Part shown: in pieces, positions 33,350 through 41,536 of the stretch
Layout: every line of letters starts with the position of its first letter
How positions within the stretch are numbered: the stretch's first letter is position 1
Origin: Nocardiopsis coralli
Lineage (GTDB): Bacteria; Actinomycetota; Actinomycetes; Streptosporangiales; Streptosporangiaceae
Length of the DNA: 60,616 nt
Assembly (NCBI RefSeq): GCF_014892575.1
Contig: NZ_JADBGI010000034.1
Coordinates: forward strand, 1 to 60,616
Reading direction: 5' to 3'
Program-made: the position numbers and the translations under genes
Notes under the pieces: generated by a model
What the model was told of the DNA's origin: nothing
Database searches by the model: none
What the model saw: only the letters and a program-made list of their open reading frames with translations

Positions 33350-34612
33350 TCAGGGGGCGGTCGCGGGGAAGGCCTCCGCCGCCTGCCCGTCGGCGGACAC
33401 GCGCCCGTCGGCCGGCTGCTCGCCGTACAGCCAGTCGGTGTACTCCCAGATCCCGTGCCGGTCGGCCGAGCGGAACAGCATGTTGCGCACCGTGCGCTCC
33501 ACCGGCCCCGTCAGGTGCCAGGCCTCGCCCCACGTACGCGCGGTGTTCTGCACCTTCGCCGTCTTCTCCCGGCGCAGCTCGGTGAAGCGCTCGAAGACCT
33601 CCGGCCACCGCGACGGGTCGCCGCCGGCGCCCAGCACCAGCTCCCCGGCCAGGTGCTCCAGCGTTCCGGCGTCCTCCAGGGCCTGGCACGCGCCCTGCGC
33701 CAGGTACTGCAGCATCGGGTGCGCGGCGTCCCCGACCAGGCAGATGCGGCCCTCGTGCCACCGGGAGATCGGAACCCGGTCGAACATCGGCCAGCGCATC
33801 GCGTCGTCCACGTTGTCCAGCGCGTCCCGCACCTTCGGCACACACTCCGTGTAGGCGGCGCGCAGTTCGTCGTCGCCGGTGTAGGTCAACTGTCCGGCCG
33901 CGAAGCTCTCCGAACGGTAGACCGCCACGGTGTTGAACAGCTCCCCCCCGCGCAGCGGGTACTGCACCAGGTGGCACTCGGGCCCCAGCCACACCACGAC
34001 GGCGTCCATGTCCTTGCTGTGCGAGGCCCGCTCGGTCGGGATCGCACCCCGGTAGGCCACGTACTCCGAGGCCACCGGCTCGTCGTCGGAGAAAAGCTGC
34101 TTGCGCACGGACGACTTGATGCCGTCCGCGGCCACGATCGCGTCGGCGGTGAACTCGCGCCCGTCGGCGGCCACCGCCCGCGCCCCGCCGGGGGTGTTGT
34201 CGACCGACTCGATGCGCACGTCGTTGAACAGGCGCACACCCTCGGCCTCGGCGGTCTTCCACAGCAGCCGGTGCAGGTCGGCGCGGTGGGCGACGATGTA
34301 GGGCGCGCCGTAGCGTTCCCTGAACTCGCCGTTCACGTCCTGGTCGAGCAGGTCCTCGCCGGTGGTCGCGTCGCGGAAGACCACACGACCGGGCGCCACA
34401 CCGGAGGCGATGGCCTGGTCGAGCAGGCCCCAGCGCTCGAGCAGACGGGTCGCGTTGGGGGACATCTGCAGGCCCGCGCCCGCCTCGGCGAACTCGGGCG
34501 CCTGCTCCAGCAGCTGGACGTCGGCGCCGAGCCGTCGAAGGACGAGCGCGGAGGCGAACCCTCCGATGCCGCCGCCGATGACGATCACGGATGTGGGGGC
34601 GGATGCTGACAC
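33350..34612 (-). CDS. FAD monooxygenase, probable 3-hydroxybenzoate 6-hydroxylase
   Basis: 420 residues from a GTG with GGAGGAG six bases upstream. It is a class A flavoprotein hydroxylase: SVIVIGGGIGGFASALVLRRLG (FAD), ADAIVAADGIKSSVRKQL (DG motif), and GRICLVGDAAHPMLQYLAQGACQALEDA (GD motif). The family includes salicylate 1-hydroxylase and 3-hydroxybenzoate 6-hydroxylase, which turns 3-hydroxybenzoate into gentisate using NADH and O2. The adjacent gentisate ring-cleavage genes make the latter much more likely. It is divergent from the IclR regulator gene across an intergenic region holding one copy of the shared operator. Confidence 0.85.
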   Translation of the reverse strand: MSASAPTSVIVIGGGIGGFASALVLRRLGADVQLLEQAPEFAEAGAGLQMSPNATRLLERWGLLDQAIASGVAPGRVVFRDATTGEDLLDQDVNGEFRERYGAPYIVAHRADLHRLLWKTAEAEGVRLFNDVRIESVDNTPGGARAVAADGREFTADAIVAADGIKSSVRKQLFSDDEPVASEYVAYRGAIPTERASHSKDMDAVVVWLGPECHLVQYPLRGGELFNTVAVYRSESFAAGQLTYTGDDELRAAYTECVPKVRDALDNVDDAMRWPMFDRVPISRWHEGRICLVGDAAHPMLQYLAQGACQALEDAGTLEHLAGELVLGAGGDPSRWPEVFERFTELRREKTAKVQNTARTWGEAWHLTGPVERTVRNMLFRSADRHGIWEYTDWLYGEQPADGRVSADGQAAEAFPATAP

Positions 34613-34697
34613 TCGAAACTCCTCCGTGGTCCGGGAGCCCCGCGGGCTCGATGACTCCGTCGACGTTCCTGTGCCCTGAGCCACAAGCGCCAGTCTC

Positions 34698-34712
34698 TTC
34701 TGTCTGTCAGAA
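34698..34712. promoter_or_regulatory. TTCTG-N5-CAGAA operator between hydroxylase and IclR genes
   Basis: A perfect 5-bp-arm dyad, identical in arms to sites at 33243-33257 and 35595-35609. It lies in the divergent region between the hydroxylase and the IclR gene. A TATGCT hexamer at 34730-34735 could be the -10 of the regulator. Confidence 0.65.
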
Positions 34713-34730
34713 AAACCCGGGGGTCTGGTT

Positions 34731-35531
34731 ATGCTGCTCGGCATGAAGGCACCACCGAAGGCGAGCCGCCCGCCCTACGAGATCCGCTCGGTCGGGTCCG
34801 CGCTCAGTCTGCTGCAGATGCTGCGCGACCAGGGCGCCGTGCGCATCTCCGACGCCGCAGCCCAACTGGAGGTGGCCCCCTCCACCGCCCACCGCATCAT
34901 GCAGATGCTGGTCTACCGGGGTTTCGCCGTTCAGGACGACTCCCGCATGTACCGGCCGGGCCCGGGGCTGCTCGCCCCCGTCACCGACGACGTGCCGCAC
35001 CGCCGTCTGCGCAGCGTGGCCCAGCCGATCCTCGAACTCCTGGCCCAGCGGGTGGGGGAGACCGCCAACCTGCAGGTCAGGGTCGGAACCACGGTGCGGT
35101 TCCTCAGTACCGTCGAGGCCACAAACGCCGTCGTGCAGGTCGGCGACCGGCGCGGCGCCGTGCTCGAGGCCTCCGCCGCCTCCGGCGGGCTGGCGCTGCT
35201 CTCCCTCATGGACGAGGCCGACCTGGCCCGGCTCTACTGCTCCAGCACCGCCCGGTCCCTGGGCGTGCACATGGAGGAGCAGCGCTTCGCCGGGTTCGTG
35301 CGCTCCCTCAAGTGGGTCCGCGACATGGGGTTGGCCGTCAACCGCGAACGCACCGAGAACGGCGTGATCGCCCTGGGCGCGGCCGTGCGCGCCCCCTCGG
35401 GCGAGGGCGCCGCCGCCGTGACGATCTCGGTCCCGCAGATGCGTGCCCACGTGGTCGACGACGTCCAGGTGCGCCGGGCCGTGCTCCAGGCCTGCGGCGA
35501 CATCGAGGCCGGGCTCGCCGAGTCGCGCTGA
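34731..35531 (+). CDS. IclR-family regulator of the gentisate genes
   Basis: 266 residues. The ATG at 34731 has a run of G bases seven upstream; an ATG at 34743 would be leaderless relative to TATGCT and is a real alternative. The N-terminal winged helix is IRSVGSALSLLQMLRD, ISDAAAQLEVAPSTAHRIMQML. The C-terminal IclR effector domain includes ANLQVRVGTTVRFLSTVEA, ASAASGGLALLSL and GVIALGAAVRAPSG. GenR of Corynebacterium glutamicum, which controls 3-hydroxybenzoate and gentisate use, is also IclR-type. Three copies of one dyad at the cluster promoters are its likely sites. Confidence 0.9.
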   Translation: MLLGMKAPPKASRPPYEIRSVGSALSLLQMLRDQGAVRISDAAAQLEVAPSTAHRIMQMLVYRGFAVQDDSRMYRPGPGLLAPVTDDVPHRRLRSVAQPILELLAQRVGETANLQVRVGTTVRFLSTVEATNAVVQVGDRRGAVLEASAASGGLALLSLMDEADLARLYCSSTARSLGVHMEEQRFAGFVRSLKWVRDMGLAVNRERTENGVIALGAAVRAPSGEGAAAVTISVPQMRAHVVDDVQVRRAVLQACGDIEAGLAESR

Positions 35532-35594
35532 ACCCCGCCGGGCCGGCCCGCACCGGGCGGTTCCCGTCGGGCCGGTCACCCCTCCTGCCGATTT

Positions 35595-35609
35595 TTCTGG
35601 AGAGCAGAA
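35595..35609 (+). promoter_or_regulatory. TTCTG-N5-CAGAA operator ahead of the gentisate operon
   Basis: The third copy of the dyad, about 105 bases before the gentisate dioxygenase start, in the only sizeable gap of the plus-strand operon. It sits in an AT-richer patch (35591-35616) suited to a promoter. Confidence 0.65.
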
Positions 35610-35713
35610 TCGTTTTGGGTCCGGCCACCCTCCCCGCCCTACGCTCCGGGTGATGCAGTTCATGTTGTCCCGATGAACTCAGCCCCACAGAGGCCGAGTG
35701 CGCAGGAGGAGCG

Positions 35714-36868
35714 ATGGCCGACCGCAGTGCCGCCCCCGGAACCGGGGGACACGACGACCACGACCTGCCGCGGGGCGCCGGCGCGGCCACCCCGCCGCCG
35801 CCCACCCCGGAGGAACAGAAGCAGCTCGACCAGCTCTACGCCGACTTCGAGGCCGGCCACATGATCCCGCTGTGGACCGAGATCGGCGACCTCATGCCGC
35901 CCGAGCCGCGCCCGGCGGCCCAACCGCACCTGTGGCGGTGGAAGGACCTGCTGCCCCTGGCCGAACGCGCCGGCGACCTCGTCCCGGTGGGCCGCGGCGG
36001 CGAGCGGCGGGCCATCTCCCTGGCCAACCCCGGCCTGGGCGGGCGTCCGTACACCACACCCACCCTGTGGTGCGCCATCCAGTACCTGGGCGGGCACGAG
36101 GTCGCCCCCGAGCACCGCCACTCCCAGAACGCCTTCCGCTTCGTCGTCGAGGGCGAGGGTGTGTGGACGGTCGTCAACGGCGACCCGGTGCGCATGTCCC
36201 GCGGCGACTTCCTACTCACCCCGGGCTGGAACTTCCACGGGCACCACAACGAGACCGACCGGCCGATGGCCTGGATCGACGGCCTCGACATCCCGTTCGT
36301 GCACTACACCGACACCTCGTTCTTCGAGTTCGGCACCGACCGGGTCACCGACGACTCCACCCCCGACCTCTCCCGCAGCGAACGCCTGTGGGCCAACCCC
36401 GGCCTGCGCCCCCTGTCGGGCCTGCGCACCACCGTCTCCTCCCCGATCGGGGCCTACCGGTGGGAGCACACCGACCGCGCCCTGGCCGAACAGCTACGGA
36501 TCGAGGACGAGGGCTACCCCGCCACCGTCGAGCAGGGCCACGCGGCCGTGCGCTACGTCAACCCCACCGACGGGGGCGACGTCATGCCCACCATCCGCGC
36601 CCAGTTCCACCGCCTGCGCCCCGGGACACAGACCCGCACGGTGCGCGAGGTCGGATCCAGCGTCTACCAGGTCTTCGAGGGCCGCGGCCACGCCCACGTC
36701 GGTGACCGCAGCTACGAGGTCGAGAAGGGCGACCTCTTCGTCGTCCCCTCCTGGGCACCCTTCACCCTCCAGGCCGAATCGCAGCTCGACCTGTTCCAGT
36801 TCGGCGACCACCCCGTCATCGAGAAGCTCAACTTCCAGCGCGTCCACGTCGAAGGAGAGACCGAATGA
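35714..36868 (+). CDS. Gentisate 1,2-dioxygenase
   Basis: 384 residues, bicupin. It opens the ring of gentisate between C1 and C2 to give maleylpyruvate. The N-terminal cupin holds the iron ligands in APEHRHSQNAFRFVVEGEG and the FLLTPGWNFHGHHNE block. The second cupin has SSVYQVFEGRGHAHVGD and GDLFVVPSW. YADFEAGHMIPLWTEIGDLMP near the N-terminus is typical of the family. AGGAGG lies just before the ATG. The stop overlaps the next gene (ATGA), the start of a three-gene pathway operon. Confidence 0.93.
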   Translation: MADRSAAPGTGGHDDHDLPRGAGAATPPPPTPEEQKQLDQLYADFEAGHMIPLWTEIGDLMPPEPRPAAQPHLWRWKDLLPLAERAGDLVPVGRGGERRAISLANPGLGGRPYTTPTLWCAIQYLGGHEVAPEHRHSQNAFRFVVEGEGVWTVVNGDPVRMSRGDFLLTPGWNFHGHHNETDRPMAWIDGLDIPFVHYTDTSFFEFGTDRVTDDSTPDLSRSERLWANPGLRPLSGLRTTVSSPIGAYRWEHTDRALAEQLRIEDEGYPATVEQGHAAVRYVNPTDGGDVMPTIRAQFHRLRPGTQTRTVREVGSSVYQVFEGRGHAHVGDRSYEVEKGDLFVVPSWAPFTLQAESQLDLFQFGDHPVIEKLNFQRVHVEGETE

Positions 36869-37689
36869 AGCTCGCAACCCTGCGCCAGAACGGCACCACC
36901 GTCGCCGCCCGTGAGTCCGGGGACAACTGGATCCCGATCCGCGGATACGCCGACCTCGGCGCGCTCCTGAAGGAGGAGAACTGGCGCGCCCTCGCCGAAG
37001 CGGCCGACGGCGACCCGGTGCCCGCCGCCGGCGCCGAGCTGGAGACGGTCGTCCCGGCCCCCGGCAAGGTCGTGTGCGTGGGACTCAACTACGCCTCCCA
37101 CATCAAGGAGATGGGCCGCGACCTGCCCGCCCACCCCACCCTCTTCGCCAAGTACGCCGAGACCCTCACCGGCCCCAACGACCCGGTCACCGCCGTGGCC
37201 GAGGACCCGGAGCTGGACTGGGAGGGCGAGCTCGTCCTCGTGGTCGGTTCCGAGGCCTACCGCGTCACCGAGGAGGAGGCCGCCGACCGCATCGCCGGAT
37301 ACAGCATGGCCAACGACATCTCCATGCGCGGCTGGCAGTTCCGCACCAAGGAGTGGCTGCAGGGCAAGATGTGGGCGCGCTCCACACCGGTGGGCCCGGT
37401 CATGGTCACCCCGGACGAGTTCGACCACCGCAAGTCCGAGCTGCGCACCCGCGTCAACGGCGAGGTCATGCAGAAGCACTCCACCGGCGACCTGGTCTTC
37501 CCGCCCGAGCAGCTCGTCTCCTACATCTCCACGATGATCCCGCTCAAGCCCGGCGACATCGTGCTGACCGGTACCCCCGGCGGTGTCGGACGCGCCCGCG
37601 ACCCGCAGGTCTACCTCAAGGCCGGCGACGTGGTCGAGGTGGAGATCGACGGGATCGGCCGCATGTCCTCCGACATCGTGGAGCCCTGA
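36865..37689 (+). CDS. Fumarylpyruvate hydrolase (FAH family)
   Basis: 274 residues. It cleaves fumarylpyruvate to fumarate and pyruvate, the last step of the pathway. The fumarylacetoacetate hydrolase fold shows GKVVCVGLNYASHIKEMG, the metal-binding acidic residues in LDWEGELVLVVG, GYSMANDISMRGWQ and GDIVLTGTPGGVGRARDP. The related 2-hydroxyhepta-2,4-diene-1,7-dioate isomerases share this fold; the gentisate context decides. It overlaps the dioxygenase by four bases and the isomerase starts two bases later. Confidence 0.88.
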   Translation: MKLATLRQNGTTVAARESGDNWIPIRGYADLGALLKEENWRALAEAADGDPVPAAGAELETVVPAPGKVVCVGLNYASHIKEMGRDLPAHPTLFAKYAETLTGPNDPVTAVAEDPELDWEGELVLVVGSEAYRVTEEEAADRIAGYSMANDISMRGWQFRTKEWLQGKMWARSTPVGPVMVTPDEFDHRKSELRTRVNGEVMQKHSTGDLVFPPEQLVSYISTMIPLKPGDIVLTGTPGGVGRARDPQVYLKAGDVVEVEIDGIGRMSSDIVEP

Positions 37690-37691
37690 GC

Positions 37692-38429
37692 ATGGTCGAC
37701 AAGAGCGATCGCACCCGCGACCCGGTGCTGCTCGACCAACTCCTCACGGTCCGCCGCGGCACCGCGTTCTGGCACCGCGCGGTGGAGGCGCTCGACGACG
37801 CCTCCCTGGACGGGCCGACCCTGCTGGAGGGATGGACCCGGCGGCACCTGATCGCACACGTGGGGTACAACGCCCGCGCGATCGCCCGCCTGGTCCTGTG
37901 GGCCAACACCGACGAGGAACACCCGATGTACTCCTCGCCGGAGGACCGCAACCGGGAGATCGAGGAGGGCGCGACCATGCCGGCCCGCGCCCTGCGCCAC
38001 CTCACCGACCACGCGGCGGTGTCGCTGGACGTGGAGTGGCGCGACACCCCCGAGGACCTGTGGTCCTACCAGGTCAGGACGGCGCAGGGCCGGACGGTGC
38101 CGCTGAGCGAGACGGTGTGGATGCGCACCCGCGAGGTGTGGCTGCACGCGGTCGACCTGGACAACGGGGCCCTGGTCTCCGACATCCCCGAGCACGTGCT
38201 GGAACGCCTGCTCGGCGACATCGTCGGCATGTGGGCCAAGCGCGGAACCGACCCGGGCCTGGCCATCCACGTGGAGGGCCGCGAGGACCTCGGCGTGCTC
38301 GGCTCCGGGGCCGACGACCCGGAGGCGACCGTGCGCGGCGACCTGCCCGCGGTGGTCTCCTGGGTCTCCGGCCGCGGCGGCGCGCGCCTCACGGAAGGGG
38401 CGGAGCACACCCCGCCTCGCTGGATCTGA
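37692..38429 (+). CDS. Mycothiol-dependent maleylpyruvate isomerase
   Basis: 245 residues. It converts maleylpyruvate to fumarylpyruvate with mycothiol as cofactor, the actinobacterial route. The N-terminal DinB-like metal-binding domain has HLIAHVGYNARAIARL and MRTREVWLHAVDL. The histidines and glutamate in these two blocks match the zinc ligands of the family. The C-terminal SCP2-like part begins near residue 180. It is last in the operon, two bases after the hydrolase stop and before a 12-bp hairpin. Confidence 0.9.
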   Translation: MVDKSDRTRDPVLLDQLLTVRRGTAFWHRAVEALDDASLDGPTLLEGWTRRHLIAHVGYNARAIARLVLWANTDEEHPMYSSPEDRNREIEEGATMPARALRHLTDHAAVSLDVEWRDTPEDLWSYQVRTAQGRTVPLSETVWMRTREVWLHAVDLDNGALVSDIPEHVLERLLGDIVGMWAKRGTDPGLAIHVEGREDLGVLGSGADDPEATVRGDLPAVVSWVSGRGGARLTEGAEHTPPRWI

Positions 38430-38447
38430 CCCGACCCGCAACGGCAC

Positions 38448-38484
38448 ACGGTGGGCGCGCAGGCACGGCCTTCGCGCCCACCGT
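38448..38484. terminator. Bidirectional 12-bp terminator hairpin
   Basis: ACGGTGGGCGCG (38448-38459) pairs perfectly with CGCGCCCACCGT (38473-38484), between the end of the gentisate operon and the converging PucR-type gene. Confidence 0.75.
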
Positions 38485-38514
38485 CGCCGGAAGCCGGGTC
38501 CCGGGCGGCCCGGG

Positions 38515-39750
38515 TCAGGCTCCGGAGGGAGCGTCTCGCCAGCGCATCAGTTCCAGAGCCGCGGCCACGTGCACCACGTTCTCGGCCAGGGGCTGGGGCA
38601 GGAGTACGTCGGCCCTGGCCAGGCGGCGGATCACCGTGTTGCGGTGCGTGTAGAGCCGTTTGGCCGTCCGCGAGGTGTTGAACCGCTCCAGCACGTGGGC
38701 CAGGACCGTCTCGCGCAGCTCCGCCGGGGCGGTGCGCAGGTCCCCGAGGGTGTCGGCCAGGAACGCGTCGGCGTCGGCGGGGTCGCTGGTCAGCAGCGAG
38801 ACCAGCCGTACCTCCTCGTACCGCGCGACCCGGCGAGGGCAGGACAGGCGGCTCATCGTCCGCTGCGCCGTGGCGGCCTCCAGATGGCTGCGCCGGAACC
38901 CGCCCACGCCGGTGCCGGGCCTGCCCAGCGCCACGAGCACGTCCGGGTACGGGGCCACCGCCCGCTCCAGGGCACCGGTGTGCGGGGCCCGCTCCAGCGG
39001 CATCCACACCCACAGCGCGGACGTGCTGGCCACGACCATCAATCGGTACGGGGCGCCGCTCCGGGCCACGACCGCCTCGGCCACCGCGGTGAGGCGGGCC
39101 GTGTCCCCGCCCGTGCCGTTCCACAGCACCAGAGCCACGTGCGGGCCGGTGAGCTTGTACCCGAGCTTGCGCTCGGCCCGCGAGGGGGACAGGGGCGCTC
39201 CCTCCAGGATGAGTCCGACCGCCTCCCGCCGTTCCGCGTTGCTGCCGTGCGTCAATTCGTCGCGCTCGGCCTCCACGAGCGCGGAGACGGCCGCGACGGT
39301 GTCGTCGACGAACGCCGAGATCGACAGCGCCGAAGCCTCGAGGAGCTCGCGCAGCTCGTCCGGGTCCGAGGTCAGGGAGAAGCAGATCTCCATCCACCGC
39401 CGCCACGCCACGCTCTGCCCGATGCGGTAGGTGTCCAGTGCGTGCTCGTCCAGGCCTCGGCGCACCAGGTCACGTGCGATCTCCAGGCTCTCGGGCCCCG
39501 TGTTGGGAGCGACCCTGCGGCCCGGGCGCTGGAAGTTGGCCGACGCCCAGTGCAGCAGGACCGCCAGGTTGGAGCGCCGCAGCGCGTCGGCCAGCGCCGG
39601 GTCGTCGGCGACCTGTGACATGCGGCCCCGGCCGAGCACCGCGGTGTTGAGCTCGTCGATCCACTCCTCGTGCGGGGTGAGCGCGATCTCTGCCCCGCGC
39701 CGGAAGAGCTCCCGGCCCCGGGGCGAGAGGTCGGGCCAACGCTGTTCCAT
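38515..39750 (-). CDS. PucR/CdaR-type transcriptional regulator
   Basis: 411 residues. The C-terminal helix-turn-helix is the PucR type: VLAHVLERFNTSRTAKRLYTHRNTVIRRLARA. The central part matches the GGDEF-like domain of these regulators. The N-terminal 170 residues are a helical region (RRGLDEHALDTYRIGQSVAWRRWMEI) common in actinobacterial members. The ATG at 39750 fits but lacks a clear ribosome-binding site; short GTG extensions are possible. It is divergent from the Baeyer-Villiger monooxygenase gene and likely controls it. Confidence 0.87.
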   Translation of the reverse strand: MEQRWPDLSPRGRELFRRGAEIALTPHEEWIDELNTAVLGRGRMSQVADDPALADALRRSNLAVLLHWASANFQRPGRRVAPNTGPESLEIARDLVRRGLDEHALDTYRIGQSVAWRRWMEICFSLTSDPDELRELLEASALSISAFVDDTVAAVSALVEAERDELTHGSNAERREAVGLILEGAPLSPSRAERKLGYKLTGPHVALVLWNGTGGDTARLTAVAEAVVARSGAPYRLMVVASTSALWVWMPLERAPHTGALERAVAPYPDVLVALGRPGTGVGGFRRSHLEAATAQRTMSRLSCPRRVARYEEVRLVSLLTSDPADADAFLADTLGDLRTAPAELRETVLAHVLERFNTSRTAKRLYTHRNTVIRRLARADVLLPQPLAENVVHVAAALELMRWRDAPSGA

Positions 39751-39867
39751 GGGGACATTGTGCACCGGAGCGAGCTGCAGACAGGTGCGGGGTGCATCTT
39801 TCCCGTGCGGGCCGGGGGCGGGACGGTGAAGGGGTACCGTCGTCACCCCCAGGGACCAGGAGCGCCC

Positions 39868-41400
39868 ATGAACCCGACCGCCTCGCCCACCGAACACCTC
39901 GACGTGCTCGTCGTCGGGGCCGGCATCTCCGGGATCGGGGCCGCCCGATACCTGAAGACCCGCCACCCCCGGCGCAGCTTCGCGATCCTCGAGGCCCGCG
40001 CTGCCTCGGGCGGCACGTGGGACCTGTTCCGGTACCCGGGGATCCGCTCCGACTCCGACCTGTACACCTTCGGCTACGACTTCCGGCCCTGGCGCGAACG
40101 CGAGTCCATCGCCACCGCACCGCGCATCCTGAAGTACCTGCGCGAGACCGCCACCGAGAGCGGCCTGGACCCCCACATCCGTTACCGGCACCGCGTCGTG
40201 GCCGCCGACTGGTCCTCCGAGCAGGCGCGCTGGCAGGTCGAGGTCGAGCGCACCGACACCGGGGAGCGCCTGCACATGAGCGCGAACTGGATCTTCTGCG
40301 CGAGCGGTTACTACCGGTACGACCAGGGCCACACCCCCGAGTTCGAGGGGCGCGAGCGTTTCGGGGGCCGCATCGTCCACCCCCAGCACTGGCCCGAGGA
40401 CCTCGACCACACGGGCAAGCGGGTGGTCGTCATCGGCAGCGGCGCCACCGCCTTCACCCTCGTGCCGGCCATGAGCGAGCAGGCCGAGCACGTGACCATG
40501 CTCCAGCGCACGCCCACCTACGTCGTCCCGGTCCCCCGCGAGGACGGCCTGGCGGCGCTCTTCACCCGGCTCCTCGGGCCGGACCGGGGCTCGGCCCTGA
40601 CACGGCGCAAGAACATCCTCCAACAGCGCGCGATCTGGGAGCTGTGCCGGCGCTTCCCCCGCTGGGCGCGCAAGGCCATCCGTGCGGTCAACGCCCGGCA
40701 GCTGCCGACCGGCTACCCGGTCGACCAGCACTTCAACCCGCCCTACGACCCCTGGGACCAGCGCCTGTGCCTGGTGCCCGACGGCGACTTCTTCCGGGAG
40801 ATCCGCCGGGGCCGGGCCTCGGTGGCCACCGACCGCATCGCGGCCTTCGTCGAGCACGGGGTGCGGCTGGAGTCGGGCCGTGAGCTGCCCGCCGACATCA
40901 TCGTCACCGCCACCGGGCTGACCCTGCAGATCGCCGGCGGCATCGAGCTCAGCGTCGACGGAGCACCGGTCTCCTACTCGGACACCGTCGTCCACCGCGG
41001 CAAGATGCTCAGCGGCGTGCCCAACTTCTCCCTGGCCGTCGGCTACACCAACGCGTCGTGGACCCTCAAGATCGGCCTGCTGTGCGACTACTGGTGCCGG
41101 CTGTTGTCCCACATGGACGCGCGCGGCCACGACACCGTCGTCCCGGCCGCACCGGAGGGCATGGACACCCGTCCTCTGCTGGACTTCGACGCCGGGTACG
41201 TCAAACGGGCGCTCGACCGCCTGCCGCGCCAGGGGGCGCAGGACCCGTGGCTGATGTCCAGGGGTTACCACGAGGACCGCAAACTCCTGGGAGGGAAGGT
41301 CGAGGACCCGCACCTGCGCTTCTCCGGGCCGGCCGACCGTGCAGCGCCCGGGACCGGCACCGCGGAACCGGGAACCCGAAAGCTCTCCAGAGAACGGTGA
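39868..41400 (+). CDS. Baeyer-Villiger monooxygenase, EthA-like
   Basis: 510 residues. Two Rossmann motifs (VLVVGAGISGIGAARYL for FAD, RVVVIGSGATAFTLVPA for NADPH) flank the diagnostic fingerprint FGGRIVHPQHWP (FxGxxxHxxxWP). FAD-side block GGTWDLFRYPGIRSDSDLYTFGY and the later LVPDGDFFREIRRGRASVATDRI place it with EthA-like enzymes. Those convert ketones to esters and activate ethionamide in mycobacteria. AGGAG lies five bases before the ATG. The physiological ketone is unknown; the PucR-type regulator next door may sense it. Confidence 0.9.
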   Translation: MNPTASPTEHLDVLVVGAGISGIGAARYLKTRHPRRSFAILEARAASGGTWDLFRYPGIRSDSDLYTFGYDFRPWRERESIATAPRILKYLRETATESGLDPHIRYRHRVVAADWSSEQARWQVEVERTDTGERLHMSANWIFCASGYYRYDQGHTPEFEGRERFGGRIVHPQHWPEDLDHTGKRVVVIGSGATAFTLVPAMSEQAEHVTMLQRTPTYVVPVPREDGLAALFTRLLGPDRGSALTRRKNILQQRAIWELCRRFPRWARKAIRAVNARQLPTGYPVDQHFNPPYDPWDQRLCLVPDGDFFREIRRGRASVATDRIAAFVEHGVRLESGRELPADIIVTATGLTLQIAGGIELSVDGAPVSYSDTVVHRGKMLSGVPNFSLAVGYTNASWTLKIGLLCDYWCRLLSHMDARGHDTVVPAAPEGMDTRPLLDFDAGYVKRALDRLPRQGAQDPWLMSRGYHEDRKLLGGKVEDPHLRFSGPADRAAPGTGTAEPGTRKLSRER

Positions 41401-41536
41401 CAGCCCGAGCGGGGCGGGGAACGCTTGCGGTGTCGGCGGCCCCCACCGCCGACCCGGGGACGTCCCCCCACCCCCGGGCCCTCGCCGAACGCCCCCTGCT
41501 CCCGGTGTCCCCCCGTTCCGCCGACGAGAGCGCCAC

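Noticed and set aside
39832..39837. GGGTAC ahead of the Baeyer-Villiger monooxygenase as a fourth stress promoter
   Set aside because: There is no GNNT element 14-16 bases upstream; that stretch is almost pure G and C.
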